Source of the DNA: UBA7703 sp963667195
GTDB lineage: Bacteria; Bacillota; Clostridia; Christensenellales; CAG-138
Direction: 5' to 3'
Assembly: GCA_963667195.1 (NCBI GenBank)
Contig: OY762962.1
Coordinates: forward strand, 1,550,001-1,614,000
Length of the DNA stretch: 64,000 nucleotides
Part shown: positions 26,369-35,236 of the stretch, one piece after another
How positions within the stretch are numbered: the first letter of the stretch is position 1
Layout: each line of letters starts with the position of its first letter
Program-made: the position numbers and the translations under genes
Notes under the pieces: model-generated
The model's input: only the letters and a program-made list of their open reading frames with translations
What the model was told of the DNA's origin: nothing
Databases searched by the model: none

Positions 26369-27178
26369 ATGCTCAACGAATTTTCCCGCGCGCAGTTGCT
26401 GCTTGGAAAAGCTGCGATGGAAGCGCTCGCGGCTTCCCGTGTGGCGGTCTTCGGCATCGGCGGGGTCGGCAGCTTTGCCGCGGAGGCAATCGCCCGCGCG
26501 GGCGTCGGCGCCATCGACGTGTTTGACGACGACAAGGTTTGCCTCACCAACATCAACCGCCAGCTCATCGCGCTGCACTCGACGATCGGCAAACCCAAGG
26601 TCGAGGTCATGCGGGATCGCATTCTGGATATCAACCCGCGCTGCAAGGTGACCGCCCACGCGTGCTTTTACGGCGCGGAGACGGCGGATAGCGTCGATCT
26701 TTCAGTCTATGACTACATCGTCGATGCGATTGATACCGTGTCCTGCAAGCTCCTGCTCATCGAGCGGGCGACTGCGGCAAACGTGCCGATCATCAGCTGC
26801 ATGGGCGCGGGCAACAAGCTCGATCCCACGCGGCTGGAGGTTGCGGACATCACGAAGACCTCCGTTTGTCCCTTGGCGCGCGTGATGCGAAAGGAGCTCA
26901 AGGCGCGGGGAATACCGCACCTCAAGGTGGTCTATTCCCGCGAGGAGGCGATCAAGCCGGAAGACGATCTCTCCATCAGCTGCAAAACAGGTTGCGTCTG
27001 CCCACCGGGAACCAAGCGCAAGTGCACCGCGCGCCGCGCGGTGCCGGGCAGCGTCTCGTTTGTTCCGCCCGTCGCGGGGTATATCCTCGCGGGCGAAGTG
27101 GTCAAGGACATCATCGCACGCAACGCGACTTCCACAGGCGCAAGTATTGCGCCGGATGGCGCGGATGTGCTAGAGTGA
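26369..27178 (+). CDS. tcdA: tRNA threonylcarbamoyladenosine dehydratase (ThiF/E1-like)
   Basis: 269 residues, E1-like adenylation fold. Nucleotide-binding GIGGVGSFAAEAIARAG (about 28-45), the INRQ arginine-finger segment, and a C-terminal CVCPPGT cysteine region. TcdA catalyses ATP-dependent cyclisation of t6A to ct6A at tRNA position 37. Distinguished from ThiF/MoeB by length and by the KTSVCPLARVMRKELK block. Monocistronic with a terminator beyond. Confidence 0.9.
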   Translation: MLNEFSRAQLLLGKAAMEALAASRVAVFGIGGVGSFAAEAIARAGVGAIDVFDDDKVCLTNINRQLIALHSTIGKPKVEVMRDRILDINPRCKVTAHACFYGAETADSVDLSVYDYIVDAIDTVSCKLLLIERATAANVPIISCMGAGNKLDPTRLEVADITKTSVCPLARVMRKELKARGIPHLKVVYSREEAIKPEDDLSISCKTGCVCPPGTKRKCTARRAVPGSVSFVPPVAGYILAGEVVKDIIARNATSTGASIAPDGADVLE

Positions 27179-27344
27179 TGAAAAGAACCGAAAGGAACGG
27201 ATTTGATGCTCTACTACATCCGGATTCGCTGAACAGCACAAGCAGACGGAAGGAAACGCCGGAAACGGCGCTGTTTGCGTTGCAAAGCGGAGCGGAACGG
27301 GTAAGCGCGTAGATCGCGCGAGGCATGTGCTTCGTTTGGCAATG

Positions 27345-27372
27345 GCAGACAGATCACCCTGTCTGCTTTTTT
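27345..27372 (+). terminator. Rho-independent terminator
   Basis: GCAGACAG / CTGTCTGC stem, 6-nt loop, six T residues. Confidence 0.88.
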
Positions 27373-27456
27373 GTTACCGTGACCATATCACGCTGTGCGC
27401 ACCGCCCGGCATGGTAAAATAAGGCATTGAATGGAACAACGAAGGGATTATCATAT

Positions 27457-28710
27457 ATGACACAACCAATACATTGGAGACGAAAATACTTTACCATACT
27501 CTCCGGCCAAGCCATCTCGATGGTGACAAGCGGAGTATTACAGATGGCGCTGATCTTCTATCTGACCGAGAAGACGGGTTCCGCGCTCGTGCTGTCGCTG
27601 GCGACGTTCTTCGGCTTTCTGCCGCAGGCGGTGCTCGGGCCGTTCATCGGCGTCTGGGTCGATCGCTGGAGCAGAAAGGCCGTGATGATCGGCGCGGATC
27701 TGTTCATCTCGCTCGCGGGCGTGGGTCTTGCCATCATTGCGCTCAAGATCGATCCTCCCATCTGGACGGTGCTCGGCATCCTCTTCCTGCGCAGCGTGGG
27801 AGCGGCGTTTCATACGCCGGCGATGTCCGCGGTCACCCCGCTCATCGTGCCGGAGGACATGCTGGTCAAGTGCGCGGGCTATAGCTCGTCGATCCAGTCC
27901 ATTAGCTTTCTCGTAAGCCCTGCCATCGCGGCGGTGGTGTACAAGAGCTGGTCGATCTCCGCCATCGTGGGGCTGGACGTGATAGGCGCGATTATCGCGG
28001 TACTGTTTGTGGCGTTTATCGCGATTCCGAAGCCTGAAAAATCAGCTCTTGTGGGGCAGGAAAGCTTCTTCTCCGACCTCAAGAACGGCTGGGTGGCGAT
28101 TCGCGAGGACAAGGGACTGTTTCAGATGCTCCTGATCGGGACGCTGTACATGCTCGTATTCATGCCGATCAATGCGCTCTTTCCGCTGATGAGCATGGGC
28201 TACTTCGGCGGCACGACGACCCACGCCGCGATCGCGGAGACCGCGTTTTCCGCGGGCATGCTGGTAGGCGGTCTCGTGCTCGGCGCGTGGGGCGGGTTCA
28301 AGCGGCGGATTCTCACACTGGGACTTTCGGTGATCCTCATGGGTGCGGGGTTCGCGGCGTCGGGACTTCTGCCGACGTGGGGCTTTGTCGGCTTTGCGAT
28401 TCTCTGTGTCGTGATGGGCTTTGCGGCTCCGTTCCACGGCGTGCAGACGGCGATCTTTCAGGAGCGCATTGCGCCCGAGTGCCTGGGACGTGTGTTCTCG
28501 CTGAGCATGAGCATGATGTCGCTCGCGATGCCGATCGGCCTGATGCTCGCGGGCGCGTTTGCCGAGGTGATCGGCGTACACAACTGGTTCCTCATCTCCG
28601 GCGTGCTGGTGATCGCCATCGCGCTGTTGATGATGTCCATGCCCGCCATCCGCTCACTGGACGATAAGCCCGCGGAAGCGCTGGCGGAAGCTGCCGCAGA
28701 AGCGGAGTGA
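27457..28710 (+). CDS. MFS exporter (macrolide-efflux/MefA-like)
   Basis: 417 residues with 12 predicted transmembrane helices. The loop after helix 2 has GVWVDRWSRKAVMIGADL, the MFS motif A, typical of the MefA/enterobactin-exporter-like branch. Proton-driven export of a drug or metabolite; substrate unknown. ATG at 27457 behind GAAGGGA; the preceding region has a TGG-TAAAAT extended -10 (27415-27420). Its terminator overlaps the 3' end of the convergent small gene. Confidence 0.82.
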   Translation: MTQPIHWRRKYFTILSGQAISMVTSGVLQMALIFYLTEKTGSALVLSLATFFGFLPQAVLGPFIGVWVDRWSRKAVMIGADLFISLAGVGLAIIALKIDPPIWTVLGILFLRSVGAAFHTPAMSAVTPLIVPEDMLVKCAGYSSSIQSISFLVSPAIAAVVYKSWSISAIVGLDVIGAIIAVLFVAFIAIPKPEKSALVGQESFFSDLKNGWVAIREDKGLFQMLLIGTLYMLVFMPINALFPLMSMGYFGGTTTHAAIAETAFSAGMLVGGLVLGAWGGFKRRILTLGLSVILMGAGFAASGLLPTWGFVGFAILCVVMGFAAPFHGVQTAIFQERIAPECLGRVFSLSMSMMSLAMPIGLMLAGAFAEVIGVHNWFLISGVLVIAIALLMMSMPAIRSLDDKPAEALAEAAAEAE

Positions 28711-28726
28711 GCCTGATCCATTCATC

Positions 28727-28915
28727 TCAAAGGCAAACAAAAATCCCCGTGCTGTCGTCGTTGTACCAGCGCGGGGATCTTTTTCTGTCGTAGGTTTTCT
28801 TGCTCTCAACTTTGCGTGTGACCGGGTTGATTCCGTCCCAGCTTGCTCGCCTGGTTGCGTCCAGCGCGCGCTTTTCGCGTTTACTCATCTTTTCTCGCGG
28901 GAGAAACTGCTTCAT
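28727..28915 (-). CDS. Small conserved basic protein of unknown function
   Basis: 62 residues starting MKQFLPREKM, rich in Lys/Arg, with a core INPVTRKVESKKTYDRK followed by an aromatic/acidic tail (RWYNDD). I recognise the NPVTRKV..SK..Y.RK pattern as recurring in small proteins of Bacillota, without a known role. Start chosen at 28915 because AAAGGAAGTGG precedes it; the frame is open 13 codons further. The last 15 codons double as the MFS terminator hairpin on the other strand. Confidence 0.75.
   Translation of the reverse strand: MKQFLPREKMSKREKRALDATRRASWDGINPVTRKVESKKTYDRKRSPRWYNDDSTGIFVCL
28741..28784 (+). terminator. Terminator for the MFS gene, inside the convergent small gene
   Basis: AAATCCCCGTGCTG pairs with CAGCGCGGGGATCT (one wobble), then TTTTT. 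It lies wholly within the antisense coding region of the 62-residue protein. Confidence 0.7.
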
Positions 28916-28984
28916 GTGAATCCACTTCCTTTCGGCGATTGGTTCGCCGGGCATCAGTATACGGAATCTTCTCTAAAATTGCAA

Positions 28985-29012
28985 TTGTTTTTCTGTGGAT
29001 ATCAAGTATAAT
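28985..29012 (+). promoter_or_regulatory. Predicted sigma-A promoter
   Basis: TTGTTT, 16-nt spacer, TATAAT at 29007-29012, about 40 bp before the small membrane-protein gene. Confidence 0.55.
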
Positions 29013-29051
29013 ACAGCTGTTTGGGGATTCAAACAGGATTTGGAGGATGCT

Positions 29052-29333
29052 ATGAAAGATAAAACGCGCTTGCTCATCACCGGCGTGATTCTGCTGCTTG
29101 CCGTGGCGCTGTTCGTGCTTGGTATGATCACGCTTCCAGACACCCTTGTGATGCAGCTGCAGGCGGACGGTTCCGCGGGAACCACGCTGCCAAAGCTGAT
29201 CGGGCTTCTCATTCCGCTCGCGCTCTGCGGCGTGTTCGCCGTTTTCTACTACAAAGGCGGCAAGGGAAAGAACCTGTTTGTTGCGCTCATGGGCCTTTTC
29301 GCATTCGGATTGACGTTCTTTTTCAATCGATAA
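29052..29333 (+). CDS. Small membrane protein, DUF1648/SdpI-like half
   Basis: 93 residues, three predicted transmembrane segments (about 7-25, 45-65, 72-90). The first loop ITLPDTLVMQLQADGSAG followed by LPK recalls the DUF1648 pattern (LPD..P.H....G....P.K) of SdpI-like immunity/sensor proteins, but the His is missing. ATG behind TTGGAGG. Function unknown; the DUF1648 link is tentative. Confidence 0.65.
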   Translation: MKDKTRLLITGVILLLAVALFVLGMITLPDTLVMQLQADGSAGTTLPKLIGLLIPLALCGVFAVFYYKGGKGKNLFVALMGLFAFGLTFFFNR

Positions 29334-29351
29334 GTAAATCAACGAGCGTGA

Positions 29352-29384
29352 AAAAGCCCGGCCTTGTGAAAGGCCGGGCTTTTG
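29352..29384. terminator. Bidirectional terminator
   Basis: AAAAGCCCGGCCTT / AAGGCCGGGCTTTT with a short loop. Serves the small membrane gene (plus) and the nucleoside-importer operon (minus). Confidence 0.85.
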
Positions 29385-29403
29385 TGTGGCTTGCGTTTGG
29401 AAA

Positions 29404-30393
29404 TTACTTACCGAAGGTACCATCCTGCAGCTGCTTGATGTAGTCGGCAACCTTGGCTTGGGTGGCGGCATCCATGAGGGTGTCGTTGAACTTGCCGAGG
29501 TAGACCGCGCTGTTTTCGAGCGAACCGAAGACCACTTCGTTGCCGAACTTGCCCTGCTCGACTTTCTCGAGGCAGATGGCGATCATGGCGGCGTTGTCGG
29601 TGACGACGCTGCTCACGATGCAGGGGTTCTGGCCGAGCAGGTCGGCGGGCTGACCGATGTCAAAGATCTTGACGGTGTCGCCGTTCGCCTGGTCGATTGC
29701 CTGGCGCGCGCCGGAGTCGACGGCAGATGCATCGCCGAAGAACACGTCCGCACCTTCATTGATCATGGAAGCGGCAAGCTCCATGCCCTTGGCGGTGTCG
29801 CTGAAGGAACCCGCGTAAGCGGAGACGACTTTGATGTTGGGGTTGATGACCTGAGCTGCCGCAGTGAACTGCGCGAGCTTGGCCTTCGTGGTGTCGAGTT
29901 CCATGCCGCCGATGAAGCCGATGACATTGGACTTGCTCATGAGACCCGCGATGATGCCCGCGATGGAGCCGATCTGCTCAGCGTTGGGCAGGATGCTCAT
30001 GATGTTGGCGGTGGGCAGTTCGGTGGAGCCGTTGAGCACCGCGAACGCAACTTTCGGGTAATCTGCAGCAACCTGCTTGACGGCGTCGCTGTACTGGTTG
30101 CCCGGCGCGAAGATCATGTCATAGCCGAGGTCGCAGTAGCTGATCATCGTGTCAGCATAGGCAGACTGATCGATGGAATCGGTGTAGGCGGTTTCCCAGC
30201 CGCGCTTTTCCGCGGCGGCCATCATGCCATTGTAGCAAGCTGCACCCCAACCACCGTCGGAGATGCTGGAGTCGCAGATCATGGCGACTTTGAATTTCTT
30301 GTCCGCAGCGGCGGGAGCGGCTTCTTTGGCGCAACCGGCGAGCAAGCCGACGGCCAGGCACAGGACGAGCGCGATAGCAATAATCTTCTTCAT
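29404..30393 (-). CDS. BMP-family substrate-binding lipoprotein of a nucleoside ABC importer
   Basis: 329 residues. Lipoprotein signal with LLAGC (Cys21), then a BMP/PnrA-type periplasmic-binding fold: AMICDSSISDGGWGAACYNGM, FAPGNQYSDAVKQVA, IGFIGGMELDTTKAKL, GADVFFGDASAVDSGARQA. These proteins bind purine nucleosides. ATG 30393 follows GGAGG. It is the last gene of the operon, after two permeases and the ATPase, and is separated from them by 91 bp; most such operons have this gene first. Confidence 0.9.
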   Translation of the reverse strand: MKKIIAIALVLCLAVGLLAGCAKEAAPAAADKKFKVAMICDSSISDGGWGAACYNGMMAAAEKRGWETAYTDSIDQSAYADTMISYCDLGYDMIFAPGNQYSDAVKQVAADYPKVAFAVLNGSTELPTANIMSILPNAEQIGSIAGIIAGLMSKSNVIGFIGGMELDTTKAKLAQFTAAAQVINPNIKVVSAYAGSFSDTAKGMELAASMINEGADVFFGDASAVDSGARQAIDQANGDTVKIFDIGQPADLLGQNPCIVSSVVTDNAAMIAICLEKVEQGKFGNEVVFGSLENSAVYLGKFNDTLMDAATQAKVADYIKQLQDGTFGK

Positions 30394-30484
30394 TGTGTCT
30401 TCTTTCCTCCATAAAATTTTGTGTTTTGTAATCGGGCTGAAGCCCGTAATTACCGAACAATTGCGGCGAAGTCGCAGGCAGACA

Positions 30485-31414
30485 TTATCTCTCTTCTCTG
30501 TAGTAGGGTTTGCCTTTGCTCTTGGGACCCGCAATCTTGCTGCCGAAGATGGTCAGCGCGATGAGCGTCATCACATACGGAATCATCTGGAACAGCTGAT
30601 AGGGCAAGAGGTTGGTGCCAACCTGAAGCCGCAGCTGGAGCGCATCGAAGAAACCAAAGAGCAGGCACGCGAGCAGTACGCCGGAGCCTGACCAACGGCC
30701 GAAGATGACCGCAGCCAGCGCGATGAATCCGCGACCCGCGACGATGCCGTCGGAGTACGTGTTGACGTAGCAGGTGGTGAGGTAAGCGCCGCCCATGCCC
30801 GCGAGGAAGCCGCAGATGATCGCGGCAAGATACTTCGTGCGGATGACGTTGATGCCCATCGTCTCGGCGGCCTTGGGGTATTCGCCGACCGCCTTGAAGT
30901 TGAGTCCCGACTTCGTGCGGTTGAAGTAGATCATCGTGACGACGACCAGCAGATAGACCGCGTAGACCATCGGCGTTTGATCGAAGAGGAGCTTCCCGAA
31001 AAACGGGATATCCTTGAGCACGGGGATGGAGACGGTCTTCATCAGCGTGGCCTGCGCCAGCGTGGAACTCACGCCGAACACCACGCGGTAGATGAACGAA
31101 GCCAGCGCGGGCGCGAAGATGTTCAGCGCCATGCCGTAGACGATCTGCTGACCCGCGAGTGTAATTGTGCAAAAAGCGTAGACCATGTTGACCAGCACGC
31201 CGCCGAGCGCACCGCACAGCACGCCCAGGAAGGGGTTGCCCGTCCAGTAGCAAACGAGGAAGCCAACCAGCGAACCGAACGCCATGATGCCGTCGAGACC
31301 GATGTTGACGAGGCCCGCCCGCTCGGAATACAGCTCCGCGAGCGCCACAAACAGCAGCGGCGTCGCCATGCGGACGGCGGAGATGAGCACTTCAGAAATC
31401 ATACTCCAGCTCAT
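30485..31414 (-). CDS. ABC importer permease (nucleoside, RbsC-like) 2
   Basis: 309 residues, 8-10 transmembrane helices of the BPD_transp_2 family. EAA-like loop near AVGEYPKAAETMGIN (about 190-205). Pairs with the permease upstream. ATG 31414 is chosen over an in-frame TTG at 31420 because AAGGAGG is 10 nt from it. Starts 2 nt after the upstream stop. Confidence 0.9.
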   Translation of the reverse strand: MSWSMISEVLISAVRMATPLLFVALAELYSERAGLVNIGLDGIMAFGSLVGFLVCYWTGNPFLGVLCGALGGVLVNMVYAFCTITLAGQQIVYGMALNIFAPALASFIYRVVFGVSSTLAQATLMKTVSIPVLKDIPFFGKLLFDQTPMVYAVYLLVVVTMIYFNRTKSGLNFKAVGEYPKAAETMGINVIRTKYLAAIICGFLAGMGGAYLTTCYVNTYSDGIVAGRGFIALAAVIFGRWSGSGVLLACLLFGFFDALQLRLQVGTNLLPYQLFQMIPYVMTLIALTIFGSKIAGPKSKGKPYYREER

Positions 31415-31416
31415 AA

Positions 31417-32508
31417 TCAATTGGCCTCCTTACTCACGGCCACATTGTCCGCTTTTTTCTCGGATTTTCCTTCAAATAGGTTTGCAACAAAGCTCTTGAC
31501 CTTCGGCAGATACAGCATGGACGAACCTGCGACGGCGAAGATGATCACCAGCGCTTGAATGATGTCGATCACGCTGGTGGGCACTCCCGTGCCAACCTGC
31601 ATCGTCGTGCTGCCGACGCGGAGCACCGCGAAGAAATACGCAACCACGACGGTCGCCAGCGGGTGCAGCTGCGCAATCAGCGCGAGCGCTACGCCGTCGA
31701 AGCCGTAGCCACCGCCATAGCCGCTGATGAGCCGGAACTGGGTGCCGAGGATATCGGCGGCGCCGCCGAGTCCCGCAATCGCGCCGGAGACGATGAACGC
31801 AGCAAGCATGTACCGCTTGACCGAGAGTCCGTTATAGCTGCTCGCCATGGGGTTGAAGCCCACCGCGCGAAGCTGAAATCCTTTGGATGTATAGAAGAGG
31901 AAGTACCAGATCGCAATGCCGAGCACGACCGCGATGACGATACCCCAGGTGATGCGAAGGTCGGGGATGATGCGGCCGATCTTGCTCGCGTCCGGTACGG
32001 GCGCGGTCTGCGGCACGCTGCCTTCGCGAAGGGCTGTCGTGTAGAGGTAGCCCATGAAGAGCGTCGCCACATAGTTGAACATGATCGTCGTGATCATCTC
32101 GTTGAGCCCGCGCCAGGTTTTCAATAATCCCGGCAGCAGACCCCAGATGCCGCCCGCAACGGTGCCCGCGAGCACGGCGAGGATGGTGACCCACCAGCCG
32201 TCGTGACCGATCAGCAGCGTGACCGTGATGGCAGCCATTGCGCCGGTGAGGAACTGACCTTCGCCGCCGAGGTTAAACACGCCGCAACGATAGGCAAAGC
32301 AGGTGCAAAGCCCCGTAAAGATCAGCGGCATGGCGCGCACGACGGTGTTGGCGAGGTTGGTCTTACTGCCAAACGCGCCTTTCATCAGAAACCCGATCGC
32401 CTCGATGGGGTTCTTGCCGAGCGCTAAGATGATCAGCATGCCCACCACGAACGCCAGCAGGATGGAGAGCACCGGAATCAGTACATTGAGCGTCTTTGTT
32501 TTTCGCAC
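31417..32508 (-). CDS. ABC importer permease (nucleoside, RbsC-like) 1
   Basis: 363 residues, BPD_transp_2 family with about ten helices. The cytoplasmic coupling loop is AVGFNPMASSYNGLSVKRY. GTG start at 32508 behind AAAGGAGGG. Sits between the ATPase and the second permease in one operon. Confidence 0.9.
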   Translation of the reverse strand: MRKTKTLNVLIPVLSILLAFVVGMLIILALGKNPIEAIGFLMKGAFGSKTNLANTVVRAMPLIFTGLCTCFAYRCGVFNLGGEGQFLTGAMAAITVTLLIGHDGWWVTILAVLAGTVAGGIWGLLPGLLKTWRGLNEMITTIMFNYVATLFMGYLYTTALREGSVPQTAPVPDASKIGRIIPDLRITWGIVIAVVLGIAIWYFLFYTSKGFQLRAVGFNPMASSYNGLSVKRYMLAAFIVSGAIAGLGGAADILGTQFRLISGYGGGYGFDGVALALIAQLHPLATVVVAYFFAVLRVGSTTMQVGTGVPTSVIDIIQALVIIFAVAGSSMLYLPKVKSFVANLFEGKSEKKADNVAVSKEAN

Positions 32509-32523
32509 GTTGTTCGCCCTCCT

Positions 32524-34032
32524 TTACTTGCCCGCCATCGCGAGGCTGATCGCCGAGATCGGCGGGTTCTTGCCGGAGTATTCGCCCATGACCTTGCCTT
32601 CAAACATGACGATGATCCGGTCGGACAGCTGCAGCACTTCGTCGAAGTCCGCGCTGATGAGCAGCACCGCGCAGCCCGCGTCTCTTGCTGCAATCATGCT
32701 GTCCCGCACATAGCGGGTCGCTCCGATGTCGAGGCCGCGCGTGGGGTGGACGGCGACGAGCAGATCGGGATGCGCTTCCAGCTCGCGCGCTAAGATGACC
32801 TTTTGCTGGTTGCCGCCGGAGAGGGAGCGGATCTCCTGATCCATGCCCTGACAGCGGATATCGTATTTGGTGCGCATCTGCTCGCTGTAGGCGCGCATGG
32901 CTTTCTTCTTGAGGTGCCAGCCGTTGAGGTCGCAGAATTCGCACTTTTGCGTGCTCTTGAGTAACAGGTTTTCCTCCACCGTCATGTTGCCGACGAGGCC
33001 CATGCGGTTGCGGTCTTCCGGAATATGGGAAACGTTCTTTTCGATGAAGTCCGCGGAGGTGACATGGTGAACCAGGCTGCCCTTGAGAACTACTTCGCCC
33101 GCCTCCGCAATCGCAACGCCCGTGACGATCTGGCTGAGCTGGCTCTGGCCGTTTCCGTCCACGCCCGCGATGCCGAGGATTTCACCCTTGCGCACCATGA
33201 GGGAGACGTCGTTGAGCCCGTTGTGCTTGCTCGCTTTATTGAAGTCCACGTGGCGAAGCTCGATCACCGGCTCCTGCTCGGACTCTTTTTTTTCATATTC
33301 GCATTCGACGAGGTCGCGCCCGATCATCAGGTTTGCGAGCTCTTTTCCGTCCGTCTCGCTCGCGACGAGGGTTTTGATCGTCTTGCCCGCGCGGAGGATG
33401 GTCACGCGGTCGCTGACATGCAGCACCTCGCGCATCTTGTGGCTGATGAAGACGATGCTCTTACCTTCGCTCTTGAGCTTTTCGATGACGGAATAGAGAC
33501 CCTCGACCTCGATATCGGTGAGCGCCGCCGTGGGTTCATCGAGAATCAGCAGCTCCGCACCGCGATAGAGCGCCTTAAGAATCTCCACGCGCTGCTGTGC
33601 GCCGACGGAGATATCCGTAATTTTCGCTTCGAGGTCGATGTTCAGGCCATAACGCCAGGACAGCTCCAGAATCTCTTTTCTGCGCGCGGCGTGGTCGATG
33701 AAGATACCCTTGTAGCGCTTGTCGCCAAGGATGATGTTCTGCATGACCGTCATGGCTTCCACGAGCATGAAGTGCTGGTGTACCATGCCGATGCCGAGGC
33801 GCACCGCCTCAGCGGGGGAGTCGATTTCCACCTTGTTGCCGTTGAGATAGATGGAGCCTTCCGTCGGCTGATACAGGCCGATAAGCACGTTCATCAGCGT
33901 GCTCTTGCCCGCGCCGTTTTCGCCAAGAAGCGTGTGAACCTCGCCCTTTCGCACGTCAAAATTGATGTCGCGATTGGCGTAAAAGTCCCCAAACTGCTTG
34001 CTGATATGCTCCATGCGGAGGATTTCGTTCAT
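32524..34032 (-). CDS. Duplicated ATP-binding subunit of the nucleoside ABC importer (RbsA-like)
   Basis: 502 residues, two fused ABC domains. First: Walker A GENGAGKST, signature ISVGAQQR (the LSGGQ position), Walker B LLILDEPTAAL. Second: degenerate Walker A GVDGNGQSQ, signature LSGGNQQK, Walker B region LLVAVHPTRGLD. The second site therefore lacks a normal P-loop, usual for this RbsA/NupA class. First gene of the operon, 406 bp downstream of the response-regulator gene and directly after two SARP-type promoter modules. Confidence 0.92.
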   Translation of the reverse strand: MNEILRMEHISKQFGDFYANRDINFDVRKGEVHTLLGENGAGKSTLMNVLIGLYQPTEGSIYLNGNKVEIDSPAEAVRLGIGMVHQHFMLVEAMTVMQNIILGDKRYKGIFIDHAARRKEILELSWRYGLNIDLEAKITDISVGAQQRVEILKALYRGAELLILDEPTAALTDIEVEGLYSVIEKLKSEGKSIVFISHKMREVLHVSDRVTILRAGKTIKTLVASETDGKELANLMIGRDLVECEYEKKESEQEPVIELRHVDFNKASKHNGLNDVSLMVRKGEILGIAGVDGNGQSQLSQIVTGVAIAEAGEVVLKGSLVHHVTSADFIEKNVSHIPEDRNRMGLVGNMTVEENLLLKSTQKCEFCDLNGWHLKKKAMRAYSEQMRTKYDIRCQGMDQEIRSLSGGNQQKVILARELEAHPDLLVAVHPTRGLDIGATRYVRDSMIAARDAGCAVLLISADFDEVLQLSDRIIVMFEGKVMGEYSGKNPPISAISLAMAGK

Positions 34033-34195
34033 AGACCACGTTCCCTTCCCGATTTCGGCGGATGGCAGAGCGACTGTCCGGTACGATCGTATGTATTTAT
34101 CTTGTTTTTGTTTGACGATGGTGAAAGATTGTTGCGTGATGCTGACAGTTTTGCGATTGCCTCTGAATCGGTATTACATAATCGAATCTACAAGC

Positions 34196-34228
34196 AATAT
34201 AACAAACGTTCCGTACGGAAACCGTACG
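34196..34228 (-). promoter_or_regulatory. SARP-type promoter module 1, upstream of the importer operon
   Basis: On the minus strand: CGTACGG, 4 nt, CGTACGG (34228-34211), then 9 nt and TATATT (34201-34196) preceded by TGT. Heptamer repeats with 11-bp period just ahead of a -10 box is the established SARP binding geometry. It predicts a start near 34189, about 155 nt before the ATPase gene. Confidence 0.7.
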
Positions 34229-34332
34229 AAACGTCCTTGTTTCGCCGCGCTCTGGCGTCATCTGTTCAATTTTTCTTTCGCCTGCGCTGCCGTCAACAAG
34301 TGAACGACGGGCGCAAAAACTATTTGCGAAAT

Positions 34333-34365
34333 AATATATCATAAAAACCGTACGAGAACCGTACG
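34333..34365 (-). promoter_or_regulatory. SARP-type promoter module 2
   Basis: Same layout as module 1 and the same strand: CGTACGG, 4 nt, CGTACGG (34365-34348), 9 nt, TATATT (34338-34333). Located 137 bp upstream of module 1. The 406-bp gap 34033-34438 contains only these modules plus a CCCCG/CGGGG hairpin near 34412-34427; I see no gene in it. Confidence 0.7.
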
Positions 34366-34438
34366 GATTTGGCATCATGATATATGATTTTTGGATATTG
34401 ACACTGTTTTCCCCGCGAAACGGGGCAATATCAGCGCA

Positions 34439-35236
34439 TCAGGAGAGGCCTTTTTTCTCGCACATGCGATAGATGGCGGACTCCGCCCACGCATAATCGC
34501 TCATAAACCTGCCGTCAAAGCGGGAGATTGCGTCCGCTTTGCCCGCCCAGAAATCGTAGTAGTCGCAGGAGACCAGCTCCCGGCGGATGCGGCAAGAGCC
34601 GCGCTCGCGCACGAAAATCTCCTCCGCGTTGACGTTTTTAAGGGTGTCGGTGAGCTCCTTGATCGTTCTGCGATAGCCGGTGTTCTCGGCGGTCTTGTTC
34701 TCGCTGTCCTCGCAGAGGTGTTCGATGATGTCGTAGATGCCGACGTTGCGCCCTTCGTAAAACACACACAGCGCCATGAGCTCCTTCGCCTTGGCGGAGA
34801 CGAAGCGGACGGGTTTGTCGTCCACCAGCATCTCGAAATTGCCGAAGGTATGGAACTGCACTCGCTTCTTTTGTCGGCTGTGGAGCAATCGCGCGCGCTC
34901 CAGCACGTCCTGAATATCGTCGCGGTCGAAGGGCTTAAACACCATATAGTCCGCCTTCATCTGAAACGCCTCCACCGCAAAGCGCGGGTGCGCCGTGATG
35001 AACACGATGATGATATCGCGCCGGATCTCGCGAAGGCGCATCGCAAGCTCGATTCCGTTCATGCCGGGCATGTCGATATCCAGCATCGCAAACTCCACCT
35101 CGTGTGTTTGCGCGTAGGCAATCGCGTCCCCGGGCAGGGTGAATTTGCCGACGATTTCAATCTCCGGCATATCCGCACACTTGAGCTCGAGAAGCTGCAT
35201 ATCCAGCACCATGTCGTCGACCAATATCGTTTTCAT
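34439..35236 (-). CDS. Response regulator with SARP-type output (REC - winged helix - BTAD-like)
   Basis: 265 residues. REC domain (1-120) with phospho-acceptor Asp53 in MLDIDMPG and the conserved Lys in VFKPF. Residues about 127-210 are an OmpR-like winged helix of SARP style (FHTFGNFEMLVDD, FVSAKAKELMALCVFYEG), and the tail (VSCDYYDFWAG ... GRFMSDYAWAE) is the short BTAD-like part of SAPR-family regulators. Translationally coupled to the histidine kinase (ATGA). Likely activator of the adjacent nucleoside importer via the heptamer repeats (inference). Confidence 0.87.
   Translation of the reverse strand: MKTILVDDMVLDMQLLELKCADMPEIEIVGKFTLPGDAIAYAQTHEVEFAMLDIDMPGMNGIELAMRLREIRRDIIIVFITAHPRFAVEAFQMKADYMVFKPFDRDDIQDVLERARLLHSRQKKRVQFHTFGNFEMLVDDKPVRFVSAKAKELMALCVFYEGRNVGIYDIIEHLCEDSENKTAENTGYRRTIKELTDTLKNVNAEEIFVRERGSCRIRRELVSCDYYDFWAGKADAISRFDGRFMSDYAWAESAIYRMCEKKGLS

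Noticed and set aside
27178..27312. 44-codon frame starting on the tcdA stop (TGATG overlap)
   Set aside because: No ribosome site, no hydrophobic or domain pattern; could be chance.
33025..34344. Long plus-strand frames opposite the importer ATPase (and at 29386-30414 opposite the BMP gene)
   Set aside because: Antisense shadows of well-supported genes with unnatural composition.
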